Source of the DNA: Datnioides undecimradiatus
Taxonomy: Eukaryota; Chordata; Actinopteri; Lobotiformes; Datnioididae
Assembly (NCBI GenBank): GCA_008933995.1
Contig: WARS01000090.1
Span: forward strand, 3,398,425 to 3,462,424
DNA: 64,000 bases
Direction: 5' to 3'
Part shown: positions 43,879 to 56,361 of the stretch, piece after piece
How positions within the stretch are numbered: the stretch's first letter is position 1
Layout: every line of letters starts with the position of its first letter
The notes under the pieces: model-generated
The model's database searches: none
What the model saw: only the letters and a program-made list of their open reading frames with translations
Told to the model about the DNA's origin: nothing
Program-made: the position numbers and the translations under genes

Positions 43879-46800
43879 CTTTGCAGCCCAGCTTGCATGC
43901 ACAGAGGCGTCCTCGTTCTCTCTGTCTCTCCTCCTGTCACGCTCTTGTCCACTCCTCCTCTTTATCTGTCTCTAGAGCATCTGACACTGGTTGATAATCT
44001 GAGGCATATCTCCTACTGTTGTTGCTCCTCCTTCTCTCATCCCTCTCTCTCTCCCTCTTTCATCCCTCTGCCTGTATCTACATCCATCACTCATCACTAC
44101 TCAGCATCCACTTCGTCTCTTGGTTTCCCTGCCCGTACATATCTCGCTCATTTCCCACATGAAAAACGTTTTGCTTCTGTCTTTTTAGACTGTAGATATT
44201 AGAATAATTCAGTATGTTGATTAATGTGCATTTTTCTGCTCTTCACCGCTCTAATGATCAATAAAATACATTTATAAAAGTTACAGTTGCACACACATCT
44301 TGTCTTTTTTGAGCCTGACACTATTTCCTGTCCATGTATGTGACATCTCCAATAATCCCTTATTTATTTCCTCTCTATGATCTCGTCCGTTCTGATGCTG
44401 ATGTAGGCTTGTCCCCAATCCTCTGCACTTTATGTTGCCTCTTATTGTTTATTACAGTTGCCATATGGGCATGTGCAGTGCATGCACAAACACTTCCTAC
44501 ATGTAGGGTATGATGCCTAAGAGTATTTGATGCCCAGGACAGCCCTCTGAAACTTTGCTCAGTTTTGATTTTGCCTAAAATTGCATTACTCTGTATAACA
44601 TTGCATTACTCTGTATAAAATTGATTTACAGTGCTATCTTGAGCATAACAGTAAAGATAGTAAGAAAGAGAGTTCTATAAAAGTTAAAAATCTGAATTAT
44701 AAAATTGAAAATACTGCAATATAAATTACAAAACATGTCAAAATATGTAAAATATATTCAAAACAAATACAGCTGTACAGTATACAATAAATAATATGTG
44801 CAGGGATAATAATGTTGAAGAGGCCAGCTACAGTCAAGAGGAAAACTGTTTAGATCCTGATGGACCACGCAGCTTCTTGTTGGAGCAGAGTGTTTCAGAA
44901 GAGTTTATGTCGGGGTTGGGGGGAGTCAGTCATAATCTTGCGCACCTCAAAGTCCTGAGGGTGCACACATCCTGGAGAGGAGGCCAGTATAATATAATAT
45001 GGTGGAGTCTGCATTTGTCCTTGGCCATGGCAGCAGCATACCAGATGGTGATGGAGGAGGTGAGGATGGACTCAATGATGGCCGATCTTCAGCATCCACA
45101 TAAAGTCTCGGGCAATGTTGGTGCCCAGGAAGTGGAAGGACTCCACAGTGTCGACTAAATTATAAAACTTTCATTCATGCTACTACAGAGTTTAAGAAAA
45201 TGGTGACTTTTGAAGACGATGCAGACCCTGTTTTAGTTAGTTGGTTATCTCTGGGGTGGTGTTTTAGACTGATTCTTCACCCAACTATCGTGTAACCCTT
45301 TTGCAGAAGAAACACAGTGGTTAATTCAGCACGGATAAAGACAAAGTGTATATTCTGGCAGCTGTTTGCTGCCTTTATATACATAAAATCTGCATTTTAT
45401 AATGTTTCTACTACCTACAGGAATCAAGCCAGTGTTCAAATGAATTGTGAGCAGTCCCGTGTCCAGCTGTGTTATCATTCCTACAGGGAGCGCCAGTTTT
45501 GGGTTAAGCTGGGAGGAACAAGTACCTGGCAGGGGAATGAAGTTTTGGTTCCTGATGTGAGGGCAAGAAAAAGACCCTGATCAACATCAGTGAAAGGCCA
45601 TGTCTGAACGTGAGAGGAGCAACAACAAAGATGAGGGTGCCATGCAAAACGTCTCCGGCTTTGTTCTGTACAATGACTGTAACATTTACAAAGAAACTAA
45701 AGAGCTAATAATGTGAGAGCTGACAGTATGAAAACAAGACGTGACCACATTGCTCAACCTGTAAGGTAGCAGCTTTGATTTTTACCAACTGCCAAGGAGG
45801 CTGTTCGCTCAGGGCCGAAGAAAACCAGTTTTCCTCTTTTTCTCTTTTGACTCTTGATCACCAGTCTGAACAGCCACACATTTAACATGAACGCCCAAAT
45901 CGACACTTTCTACGAGTTCTTGCACCTCACATCCCCTGATTCTTTAAAAAAAAAGGGCATTTATAACTGACAAAGGGACTTAATCATTAAGCCTTTTGTG
46001 ACATTACCTGGTTTTAAAATGTTTTATAGACATGTTGATCATAGAATAAGAGCATAGAACAGGAAATCACAGAACACCAACTTAAAACCATGACAGCAGT
46101 AGCTTCAACTAGGTATTTTACTGCTTTTCTTATTTCATTTCAGATAAGTGCAATTATTTGCTCATGGTGACCTCACGATTTATCAACTCACTGATCGCTG
46201 ATCAGTGAATAATCAGATGATTATATATAGTGATTTTTCAGAAACGCATGAATAAACACGTAGAAACCAGCAAGTTTTCCAAAGAGAAAATGAGCCAAGG
46301 TTCATTGTTAGACATCAGTAATTTACTTCACTGAGACTCATCTGAACGTGTCACAGCAGAAACACTTATACCTGCCGTTGCATGTTGTGTAACAACGCAG
46401 TGTTGTGCTCTTGGCAAACAAACAGCTGCTGACACACAGGCTTGCCCTCGTGTATTTCACAGAGGGAATACAACAGAAGAAGTGTGACTCAGCCTCCGGA
46501 GTGGTTCTTGCCCACCTTGATAATCCCATAGTCAGCAACACCCACTGTATCAGAATTTCTTCCCAAGCTTGATGCCAAAACAGATCTTGGAGCTCAGGGG
46601 TGAGTGAAATATGAACATTTAAAAGAAGATGTGACGTTGTTTCAGCTTGCACAAATTAATCTTCTGCTTTTTCGCGTTCCTCCAATAAAAAGAGTCGTAA
46701 ATGATCAAATGAAACTCATCATTCATAATTCATTCAATATTTCAACCATAATGACATAGAAATCTCTCCAGATACAATGTACAGTTTGAACTTTCTTCTA

Positions 46801-48988
46801 TTTATATAAATGTACTCCTCGAATTGCATTGATGTAAGACATATAATACCTTTTACTGCGTACAAGAATTTCACATATGCAGATTCATCTTCTTAGTGTG
46901 TGTGTATGCATGAGTGTGCAATTCATGTTTAAAAGAAAATCACTGACGTGCAATGAGCTTTCATTTTCTAGTCAGCATCTGTCCCCTATAAGTACTGCAG
47001 CGGTGCATTAAACCCTTTTAAAGCAATACTTACCACCCGTCCCTTTCATGTGCCCTCCCTTTCATTCTTTCCTTATCTCTCATCCGTACCAACTGTTTTT
47101 CACAGCACTTTATATAATCTCGCTGGCTCTGTCGTTTGCAACATCTTACGCTGTCAATGTTCTCACTGTTCTCCTGCTGTTTCATTATCTTTGTCCTTGT
47201 CTGTGCCGTTCCATCTTTGCTATGCGTGAGTGTTTTTTACACCCTTTAATCTTTGCTACATCTATATTTTTCCATTAGAGAGATTGGGTGATTGGGTGAT
47301 TTACGCCAAGCAATATTACCACTTTTCGCCTAACTCTTTTGACCCCTGGATTCTCATTTTTGACCTCCTCCATCGACTCATTTCGCCTTCATTTAGTGAT
47401 TGTACTGGAATAAAATACTGATTTACGGGAATTTCCCTGTGTTTCATTTTTCTATCCTCCCCTCGATATAGGTGACATGTACCCAAATTAAAACCATGAC
47501 ATCTTCATGGAACAATATTTAACACATGGTTACCACACTTTACATTAGACATGGAATATGCAATTGGCAAGTATACAGCATACAGTTATAACAAAATGCA
47601 CTATATTGTGCAAGTGGAAATGACCACTGGATAAAGCACAATCCCTTAAACTGACACAATGGCTCCATTAACTTCAAGTTAATTATGAAAATCATTCATA
47701 AGTATTTGATCATTATTGGTAGGCTGACAAATCTTGTAAGAAAAGGCTGCAGTGGAATATAAAAATGACGCCGAAAACACAAAATAAGAAAAAATACCTC
47801 GCTCGCTCCAGCAAACCCACATAAACATTCCTGCAAATTATTTCTGTACAATCCATTAAAAGTTCCATTCAAAGCATATTTTGGCATATCTTGCTCTGCA
47901 GGTCACTTGTTTTATTCTACGGATTGTTAAACAGTTAAGTGCAACGTACACAGGATACAAATCATCCCCTGGTGTCACTTCTCCTTGCTTAATTCTTTGC
48001 CCCTTCCTGTTTTTCATTCTTGTTTCTCTGTCGCTGTGAGCTTTCTTTGTCACTCCCACAAGAAAACGGCTTTGCTACGCCGCCAAAAAGACACAAAAAG
48101 AGAAACAGATGAATATATAGAGAGAGAAAGTGAGAGATAGTCCCAAAGAGAGGGAGAGAGGGAGAGAGTGAGAGAAAGATAATCTGCTGGAACTGAATGG
48201 CTGAGAGGAAAGTGGAGCTTTGTATGTCGGTCTGACCCGTTAGGTTTAATCCTGCTCTGTCTTTATATTCTGAATCTTCACTCTCTGATATTCCCTCCAA
48301 ATTACAACTACCTCCACGGTAATCCCACCGTGCTGTGGCCTACATTACACCTCGGCCGTTGCGTGGGTGTGTCCAATTGAGTGTGATGGACCCAGACAAT
48401 TGCGATGAGACGGTCAATCAAAAAGGGTATCAGATATGACAAAAATCCAATCAGTCAGATAGGTGGTCAGGCGTTCTGCAGTTCAGATTCAAAGTGCTGC
48501 TGGATTACAGGACCTGAAAAGCATAATCCTGCTTTATCATCTCATGTCTACTTATGTAATCAGAGCTCTACTTCCCTCTGGTGGCTAAAATCTGCAGTTT
48601 TCTCCTCTGGTTTTGACTCTAAAAGCTTTCAGCATGTACTTACAATTCTCTTTCCTCAGGTTTCATTTGAATACATTAGTCTAATTCAATAAATTAATAA
48701 TAAGAGTGCATTCCTTTTAATATTTACGGTATATTTTGATAAGGTGGAATTTGAGGAATTACAGGGCACAAGAATATAAAGATAACATGTTAATAAACTT
48801 CACTTTTTCATTGAACTGTAGGGTTCCCTCCCACATGTTTGTGCAGTTTTTGAGAAAACAAACTATTGTTTATGTTGCCCTAATGTTTGCAGGTATGTTT
48901 CCTTGTTAGTAATTTGTAGGTAAGTTACTCTACCCTCTCCTATCAACTATTCCACCAAATTAGAGAAACGCCAGTAACCATGTAGCAT
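43879..48988. other. Region between CaBP and the GPCR gene
   Basis: The first few hundred bases are the 5' UTR and promoter side of the long CaBP isoform (minus strand). A short direct duplication of TTGCATTACTCTGTATAA lies near 44582-44620. A LINE fragment is at 44800-45160. No other gene was found; short frames near 46340, 47050, 47990 and 48400 have no family signal. A purine-rich GAGAGG run lies near 48120-48180. Confidence 0.4.
44800..45160 (-). mobile_element. Decayed LINE reverse-transcriptase tail fragment
   Basis: On the minus strand the sequence reads VDTVESFHFLGTNIARDF and then ESILTSSITIWYAAAMAKDK, in more than one frame. This corresponds to the VExFKFLGTxI and STIESILTxxITVWY block at the end of the reverse transcriptase of fish LINEs of the L2/Rex type. 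The copy is 5'-truncated, carries frame breaks and small insertions (a TATAATATAATATG stretch), and runs into AT-rich sequence below 44800 that may be its 3' tail. It is dead. Confidence 0.65.
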
Positions 48989-50341
48989 CTAGCAGCCATG
49001 TTCTGCCTCATTTATTGATTCTTGTTTTGGAAAGGGCGCTGAATACGAGCCCTTTGGTGATCGTGGTGTTCCACTGTCTACATCACGACTGCTCTTCCGC
49101 CTGATATGTGCTTTTAAACTTCTCCCTGGCACCATCAGTAACCCCCCTCCTTCCTCCACCAGACCGTCAAACACTGCCCCCAGGCTCTGCCGAATTCTCA
49201 CACAGAACTTAGGGCAGCTGAAGGCGTACAGAATCGGGTTCAACACAGGATTCAGAAATGCAAAGGTTGTGGCTATGGGCAGCCCCACCTCCACCAGGTA
49301 GGGATATTTGATCCAGTGATTTGGTGTCGCTTCGATTGTGCAGAAGATGTGATAGGGAGCCCAGCAAAGGGCAAATGCTGTTATCACAAATGTCACCATC
49401 TTGGTGAAGCCGTGGGACAGCTGACTGTGACCGGTTTGATTAGAAGTTGTAGGGGAGAAGGTAGTAGGTGACTGAGATAAGTGACCGGAGACAGGGGGCT
49501 TGAGAAAGATATTAGTGGGTTTTGTGGTGGGGGTGTCTGTAGTTCCTGATGACCCATCTTTGTTTGACATAATAAGTACATCAGCGAGCCTGCTGGCACT
49601 CTGTTTCCTTCTTCTGCTCCTGTTCCTCAGGCTGAGACAAATTTGGATGTAGCTCCCTGCAATCACCACCAGGGGAAACAGGAAAGCCAGCAGCAACTTG
49701 GAGATGGCTGTTCCTGTCTCCCTCACTTTGCAGTCTCTCTCCAGAGTGGCTTGAGAGGTTGCAAACAAGGCAAAATTATGATAGCAAAGTTTCCTCCCAT
49801 CCTCTCTCACAGTCACTGAGCGGAACAGGAAGTAGGGCATTGTATTAATTGCCGCCCACAGCCAACCCAATACGCACACCTTCCATGCTCCTGCCACTGA
49901 CCGATGATTCTGGCTCCACACTGGCTTGGCCACGAGGAGGCAGCGGTCCAGGGATATGGCTGCCAGCAGGAAGGCGGACACAAACATGTTCAAGAAGAAG
50001 ATGGAGGTCTGTATTTTGCAAAGTGCATTGCCGAGGTCCCAGCTATGTGAGGAGTTCAGGTAGGAAGTGAAGAGAGGCAGCGTCAGAGTAGCCAGGAAGT
50101 CAGACGCAGCCAGGTTAAGCACCCAGACAGAGGCTACAGTGCGGCGCTGGAGGCGGAAGCCAACCACCCAGAGGATCAGGGCGTTCTCCAAAATCCCCAG
50201 GCAGGAGACCACACTGTGGAAGCAAACCACCACCAGATTGGCCTGCCTGTTGTTACTGAGGTTGTGCGTTCTCATGTTCTGCAGCATGGGACAGAGCAGC
50301 TGTCCCCTGGAGTCATCTAGGGGGAAAGTTGTGTTTGACAT
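48989..50341 (-). CDS. ptgdr2: Prostaglandin D2 receptor 2 (CRTH2/GPR44)-like GPCR
   Basis: A single coding exon of 450 residues on the minus strand. Seven membrane segments are visible. Family marks match human PTGDR2: the N-terminal LCPMLQNM, SSHSWDLGNALCKIQ before TM3, then SIFFLNMFVSAFLLAAISLD followed by RCLLVAKPVW. PTGDR2 shares the DRC variant of DRY. Later come QNHRSVAGAWKVC, the TM6 motif FALCWAPYHIF, and NPVLNPILYAF in TM7. It is a Gi-coupled chemoattractant receptor for prostaglandin D2 on leukocytes. The start at 50341 (MSNTTF) is chosen because a splice acceptor (TTTCTCTCTTTCAG) lies just upstream and human PTGDR2 begins similarly. The open frame further upstream to 50482 is probably not translated. 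The third intracellular loop has a Ser/Thr-rich insertion of about 65 residues, unlike the short human loop. Confidence 0.88.
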   Translation of the reverse strand: MSNTTFPLDDSRGQLLCPMLQNMRTHNLSNNRQANLVVVCFHSVVSCLGILENALILWVVGFRLQRRTVASVWVLNLAASDFLATLTLPLFTSYLNSSHSWDLGNALCKIQTSIFFLNMFVSAFLLAAISLDRCLLVAKPVWSQNHRSVAGAWKVCVLGWLWAAINTMPYFLFRSVTVREDGRKLCYHNFALFATSQATLERDCKVRETGTAISKLLLAFLFPLVVIAGSYIQICLSLRNRSRRRKQSASRLADVLIMSNKDGSSGTTDTPTTKPTNIFLKPPVSGHLSQSPTTFSPTTSNQTGHSQLSHGFTKMVTFVITAFALCWAPYHIFCTIEATPNHWIKYPYLVEVGLPIATTFAFLNPVLNPILYAFSCPKFCVRIRQSLGAVFDGLVEEGGGLLMVPGRSLKAHIRRKSSRDVDSGTPRSPKGSYSAPFPKQESINEAEHGC

Positions 50342-50513
50342 CTGTGGTCTGAAAGAGAGAAACCAGGGGAACTGATTAAAATCAGATTTGCCGTCAGGGT
50401 TAGGAGGTGCTAGCTCATACATGCTTGACTCTTGACTCTTACGCACATGCTTGTTCATAGTGGGAAAGATTTCCAGAAACATTTTGTTAAAATGATGTGC
50501 TGTTGATGGTGTT

Positions 50514-50563
50514 GCCGATAATGATGATGATAATGATGATGATGATGACGATGATGATGAGAC
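50514..50563. repeat. (GAT)n-type microsatellite
   Basis: An imperfect GAT/AAT trinucleotide run just upstream of the GPCR coding exon, on the 5' side of that minus-strand gene. Confidence 0.9.
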
Positions 50564-53479
50564 ATTTGCCTGTGAACAGCTGATAAATCAACACTCCTTC
50601 TTCTCAAATAACCATAAACACCTGGCTTGTTAATCTTTATTGCTCAATTTCAAATCTTCTTTGCCGCTGAAAGAAATTTTGATGAAAACCTGAACAAAAA
50701 GCCGTCTGGGGGGAAACACCTCTTCATTTCTTTGACTAGAAAGTCAAAACAAGAGCCAGAGAACCAGCCTTGAGCTGCACAATACTTACTTATGAAGTGA
50801 ATGACAAATGTACAGTTTGTCCTTTGTCGTCATTCTTCAGGGAAACAAAATAATGAGAAAAAAAAAATTGTCTACACTATACGAACACGCCAGAGCTTGT
50901 TCCAGTGGTCCATCCACATACCAGCAACTACACACACTTAAGTTAAGCAATTCAGGCTAGGAATGTCTGAGATACCTGCATGCTGTTGTCCAGGATTAGT
51001 GTTTATCTCTCATCTCTCTTTCATACAGAGGTAACCTTCATATTCTTCTTTTTGGGTGAAGCAGCCAGCGCTTTTATGCTATATTATTTTCAAAGATAAC
51101 ATAAAAGTTATCACCCCGTACTGTATGATTGAATTGCCAGACTCCATAATGCTTTTAAATGCCACAAGACCTTTTAGCTGAGAATTATTTAGTTGAGTTA
51201 AGTTAAGTTATTTAGTTAAAATAATAATCCTTTGATCATCGTAGCTGATGCCGATGTTTCCACTGAGTGGAAACAGAAAACTGCGGAGCATCTACTTATC
51301 ATTATAGTTTTTAATAATTCAAAATTTTTCTATTCAAATGAAGGGTTACCATTGTGCTCTTGCACGCAGAAATGCAAACATAGTTAGTCACATCTCCTCA
51401 TCCTGAGTGCCTGGATGAAGTAAACACAGCACCATGTCTGCACACGAACACAGACATATGAGCAAATATACCCATGACACAACACAGAGTGACTCCTTTC
51501 CCCCCCAAGTGCAAACCTCATATGCCCTCAAATGTACAGGTTTCTTATTCATACTTCCTTTTTGTGATAGAAATTCTATGAATACAGGTGTTGAGCATTT
51601 TGGCTTAGTGCTGTGACAAGCTGTCAGTGTGTGCATTTGATATTAAAATTACCCACTTGTGTTTCACATTGATATAATTGCTCCCTATGATCTGCCCTGC
51701 TGTTTGATTGCGTCTGACACTTAATGTAAACAATCGTTTGGCATTTTATGAGGCACACCTAGCTAATACTTAGTCTGCCGTAATTGACATAACTCAGAAT
51801 ATTTATAGACAATCTTGGTACGAAGCAATACAATCCAACGGCACCATGAAACACAACCGCCACAACTTTATTGTCGATTCCTAATATTAAATATAACTGT
51901 ACCAATTGCGCATGATATGTGGTGATAAGAGGCACCATCTTCCATTGTCTGTGCTGCAGATCTGTATGACAATACATAGATCAGTAACCCTGCTAGCATG
52001 CGTGACATGAAACTGAGCATACTTACTGTGGGAGAATTAGGGCAGCATAGAAAAACAGTAGGTTTTCAACACCAACAACAGCAACAAAACAATAATAGTA
52101 AAAGTAGCTGTATAACTAATTATGGTATGAAGTATATTACAATAGTTGGCACACATGAAATGGTTAACTTTTCATAAAGGTAAGAAGAAGATCAAAATCA
52201 TGACAAATCATTATGATCAACCCATAATTGTTCATCCAATAACCATTATTCTTTAACAGCTGTGACTCTCCATAAGCTGTTTTTTGGCAACACTCACCGA
52301 GACGCTGGGTTACTTTCACAGTGTCACAATCTTTCATTCCAGATTCCTGTCCTGTCTTCCTTCTTTTGCTCCTCTCGCAGACACTAACCTCCCCAGTTCT
52401 GCCACAGCTCCCCTGTGTCTCTTGTTATGGACACACCCACTGCCTTCTCTCCTTCCTTCACCCCACGTGCTAAAATTTCAGATGGCTGTGGGAGTGTTTG
52501 AACATGGATGCAAATTTGACTAAAACTCAGACAGGCATGGGGAGGGAGATATGAGAGACGGAAAGACAGAATCACTGAGGAATGATACATGTGATATGTC
52601 ATCGTCTCTCTTACGAGACCAAGTCTTATGCCAGGGCTAGACTTGTGTGAACTAGTTCCCATCATATACTTCATGCTGTGCTGCTGTTTCCATGACGATA
52701 CCTTGCATCAGCACAAAGTGCACGGGCACTTTCTCTGCGAAGTTAATCTAATCTAATCTACTTCCAAGTAGAACAGCAACACTGAGACGTGAGTGATTTT
52801 GCCGGTTCACAGTCTCTATCCAAGTGGAGAGTAGAAAACTGGGTTTTACAAATGATTCTGTCACCATCTGGTGGTGAACCCATAACACCATTCCCTTTTA
52901 TGGTAGAGAGGAGATCCAAGATGATGAGATTTCACAAGCTATATTGTTTTTTGTCTATTTAAAATTTGTTTATTGTTAAATGTTGCGTGCCAGGCAGCAT
53001 CAGTGTGTGTTTCCTTCCTGCTCGTCCCCCCTCCCCACCTTTTCTTGTTCTCCAAGTGCTAACAACCTGCATGGGGTTTACCTGCAAAGAGCTGCTCAGG
53101 CTGGTGATTGGTCCCTTCTAATTAAAGCTGGCCAATCCAATGAAGGAGAGTGAAGAAAAGGAGCTCAAGAGGAGGAGTTCAGGCTCTCACTCCGCTCCTC
53201 TGAACCTGCCTGAGCGGCTCCAGTGATGCTGGTAGCCTGGTCTATGAATGCTGCATGTGTTGGGAGATTGGTGACTATGTGAGTCGGGGTACCCTGTCCA
53301 CGCCACCTTTCACACAGTTAACCTGAATCAATTCCTTGGTTGTCGTCCCTTTATTTTCTTTGAAAAAGGTTAATCAGTTAACTGTCAATTGTTGGTACCA
53401 AGCATTTTTCATCATTTTCTGGACCTTAATGAGGTAATCAGTTCTTTGTTGCGTTCAAGGTTCAACAATAGTGGTTAAT

Positions 53480-53720
53480 GCAGAGGTGGAGGAAGTATTA
53501 TCCTTTACTTAATGAGTAAAAGTAGCAAATACTGCAATATAAAAATACTCCATTACAAGTAAAAGTCCTACAGTCCTGCACCGCTCTGCACCCTCCCCCT
53601 CCATACGTCATTCAGGCAGCCAATCAGAGCAGCGCCTCATTATCACAGCCTCCCTGCCCACTCAGAACTCCACACAGATAATGAAGGTAGAGAGTGGGAG
53701 GCTGCAGACCCTCCTCAGAG
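53480..53720. repeat. Teleost dispersed repeat fragments
   Basis: The sequence GAGGTGGAGGAAGTATT, then AAATACTCCATTACAAGTAA and AAGTCCTACAGTCCTGC, is a recurring pattern of percomorph genomes. The following block (CAGCCAATCAGAGCAGCGCC) also looks repetitive. No coding capacity; the family is uncertain. Confidence 0.5.
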
Positions 53721-53999
53721 GCTGAACTTCAGATTTATTTGGCAAAAAATGTCAAGAGCTTGTTTTTAAGACATCCAGGACCTGTTTAAAACAGCTGCCA
53801 TAATATGTCCCCTTTAACTAACCACAGTCAAAATCATGTCTGTAGGTAAACAGCATAATCTATAGGATAGAGTGGCAAAAGGGAACATCAAGACCAGTCT
53901 GAATAATGCCAAATGATGATACAGTTACATCAAACCATGTTAAAAATATGTTATGGTCTGTCAGACAAAACGGTCAACTTTTTGGTATTTTTTTCTAAA

Positions 54000-54390
54000 A
54001 GATATATTTAGTGCAAAGCCAACATGATACCATACTGACTATGAAGCCTAGTGGTGGTAGTGTCATGCTTTGGCGCGGCTTCTCCTCAAAGACTTAGGTG
54101 TAATAAATTGAAATGGTTCCTCCAAAGATTAGGGGTTGGGTGGGGTGTGCAGACTTATGCAGTCAGAGTGTTGTAGTTTTTTTTTTTTAATTTGAAATGT
54201 TATTAATAATTGATTCTTTGTTGTTTTTTTTCTTTTTTGGGGGGTGCTGGTGGTGGGAAGGGGTTGTTTATTATAGGATCACATTAAAGATGGAACATGG
54301 CAGACATTTACACGTTTGCTATGTCTGTCTATACATTCCAAAAGCCATGATTTCCAAAGGGTTTGTAGACTTTTTATATCCACTGTCATC
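54000..54390. mobile_element. Decayed DNA-transposon fragment, copy 2
   Basis: It contains GTGGTGGTAGTGTCATGCTT (a pattern typical of old transposase-coding repeats), then GGGGTGTGCAGACTTATGC and, after a T-rich run, TTTGTAGACTTTTTATATCC. The last two motifs match the element at 15722-15880. A long T run near 54178-54188 and 54226-54236 interrupts it. It has no intact frame. Confidence 0.5.
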
Positions 54391-55494
54391 TCGTCCATCT
54401 TATTGTTGCATATTTTTAAGTTCATTTCATGCTTTAAATGTCAAATTTTGATTCACATAGTCATTGAAGCTGACAGATAAAGTAAAAGTCTTCTCCCCAA
54501 CCTCACTGTGCTTGCTTTCTCTGCCTCTGCTTTCTCCTCCCTATGTGCTCTTTGGACCTGTAGATCTGGGGAGAGGTGGGATGCCGATTTATCTGTTTGC
54601 CTGGTTTCTGTACATGTCAAAGGTTTTCAAGGTAGGGCAGGGAATTTTTTTTTTTTCACAGGAATTTTGTGAGGAACTACGCCTTCTTCGTTGCTGCACA
54701 TGCTGCTCAGTCCAGATACCTGGCTAACCCTGAGTACACTATCACTTATACAAACATACAAAGAACCAAGGTTGATTGGGTACTTAAATGCCAATAGATA
54801 TAAAGGATCAAGTCACTCATTTGCTTATGAGTGTGACTTGAGTCATACCTTTCACAAGTACAATGCCTGAATTTTAAACTACCTTTTTTTCTGATGATTT
54901 TGATGATTTTAATACCTCCCAGTTTTAAACATTAATTCTGTAATTCTGTATCTCTTTTACAGTTTCACTGTAGTCTGCCGACACCTGGCCTTATAATAAA
55001 GTGCAAACACATACAACAGAAGATGTGTCATAGTAAAATTATTATTATTATTATTTTTATTATTATTATCCAGTCTACATGTGTGTCTGCACTTGGATAT
55101 ACACAGCAAATTTAAACCAGAAAAAGTAAATAAAGCATTCATGTACTCAAAGTCTATACCACTGACGGCAATACATCATGCTGTTGGAGTCATTACCCTC
55201 GAGTCCTGTACCTTTAACTTGAGATGCGGAAAGTGTGTGCAAAATATTATTATGAACTTACCCCACCTTTGTTTGAACTTGTGCTTATAATTTAACCTTG
55301 TAACTTACAGTGTGGTCATTTTTAGTAATAAACTTATATAAAATTATTACAGCTATGTATCATTGCACGCAACTACAGTTTATGGTTGACACCTGGTTTT
55401 TATGAGGAAACCCCTTGCATCTGATCAGATTCTACCCTTGTAGATAACGCTCACATGCATAGATCACAAAACAGGGAAACACCCATACACACAG

Positions 55495-55576
55495 TATATA
55501 TATGCTGTATATATTCAGCCTTAGAGGGGTGGTAGGGGAGTCTTCACTGAAGTCCTCACAGCCGAGAAACATCAAG
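55495..55576 (+). promoter_or_regulatory. Likely promoter and untranslated first exon of the VWA7-like gene
   Basis: A TATATATA box near 55495-55502 (with a second near 55508-55514) is followed by a GC-richer stretch. That stretch ends GAGAAACATCAAG before the donor GTATGA at 55577. The next exon starts after GAAGACAG at 56359, three bases before the start codon. This is inferred from spacing and splice signals. Confidence 0.45.
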
Positions 55577-55895
55577 GTATGATTGAATTTCAGTGTTAAT
55601 TTCTTTTAGTTTGATTGACTGCACCAACAATCTTTTATCCGCATTGCTTAAGATAAGCTTAAGATTAAGATAAGCTCTGAGATTCTTGTAAAACAAAATA
55701 AGTTAAATTATTCAATTGTAAATAAAGGTTTACATAACATGAAAAACATTACAACAAAATAATTCTTCTGATGTCTCATCACATCAGGATATTTATTTTG
55801 TGGGGAAATGAATTCACTATATATATTAAGATATATATATATATATTAAGATCTCTATATGTATAACCTTTTACTTTACTTTTTATATATAGTTC

Positions 55896-55924
<29 letters not shown>

Positions 55925-55929
<5 letters not shown>

Positions 55930-56142
55930 TGTTGCCCATAAAGTTGGAATAATTTTGTTTTCAGACACATTCCTCTTTTTATTCCTATTTATACACATCA
56001 GTAATCACTTTTAACCAGGTGCAATGATGAGTTTTGAGAAGATATACACTTTATCCATTAAGAATAAATCACATTGTCACAATCATTTCATGAGAAGAGT
56101 AAAAAAACATTTTATTCCAACTTTATGGGCAACACGGTGTAT
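55925..56142. mobile_element. Tc1/mariner-type MITE inside a TA/CA microsatellite
   Basis: The left end TGTTGCCCATAAAGTTGGAA and the right end, read on the other strand (GTGTTGCCCATAAAGTTGGA), are inverted copies at least 25 bases long. The element is about 215 bp and non-coding. TA-rich and CA-rich simple sequence lies on both sides, consistent with insertion at a TA target. It sits in the first intron of the VWA7-like gene. Confidence 0.75.
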
Positions 56143-56361
56143 ATCTGTATATATAGTAATTATATATATGTGTGTGTGTTGTATTTTTGGCTAATTATTT
56201 GATTAGTTAATATTTTTGTGAATATGTATGTATATATGTAAAAACTGGACAAAGCACAAAGTGCAATAGTACAATTGGTGGGGAGTGTCCCACGGCACAG
56301 TATTTCATCAACTAATCATCCTGATTACTGATTATCATTTTTCTCTCCATGAAGACAGATC

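Larger units (their letters stand above)
50342..55520. other. Intergenic DNA between the divergent GPCR and VWA7-like genes
   Basis: The GPCR's untranslated exon(s) should lie in the lower part but could not be placed. A promoter-like block with inverted and direct CCAAT boxes (GATTGGT and GGCCAATCCAATG) lies at 53109-53143 without an identifiable gene. Dispersed repeats occupy about 53480-53720 and 54000-54390. (ATT)n lies at 55039-55070. No protein-coding exon was recognised. Confidence 0.4.

Noticed and set aside
50342-50482. N-terminal extension of the GPCR frame
   Set aside because: A strong acceptor lies directly before the ATG at 50341, and human PTGDR2 starts at the matching place.
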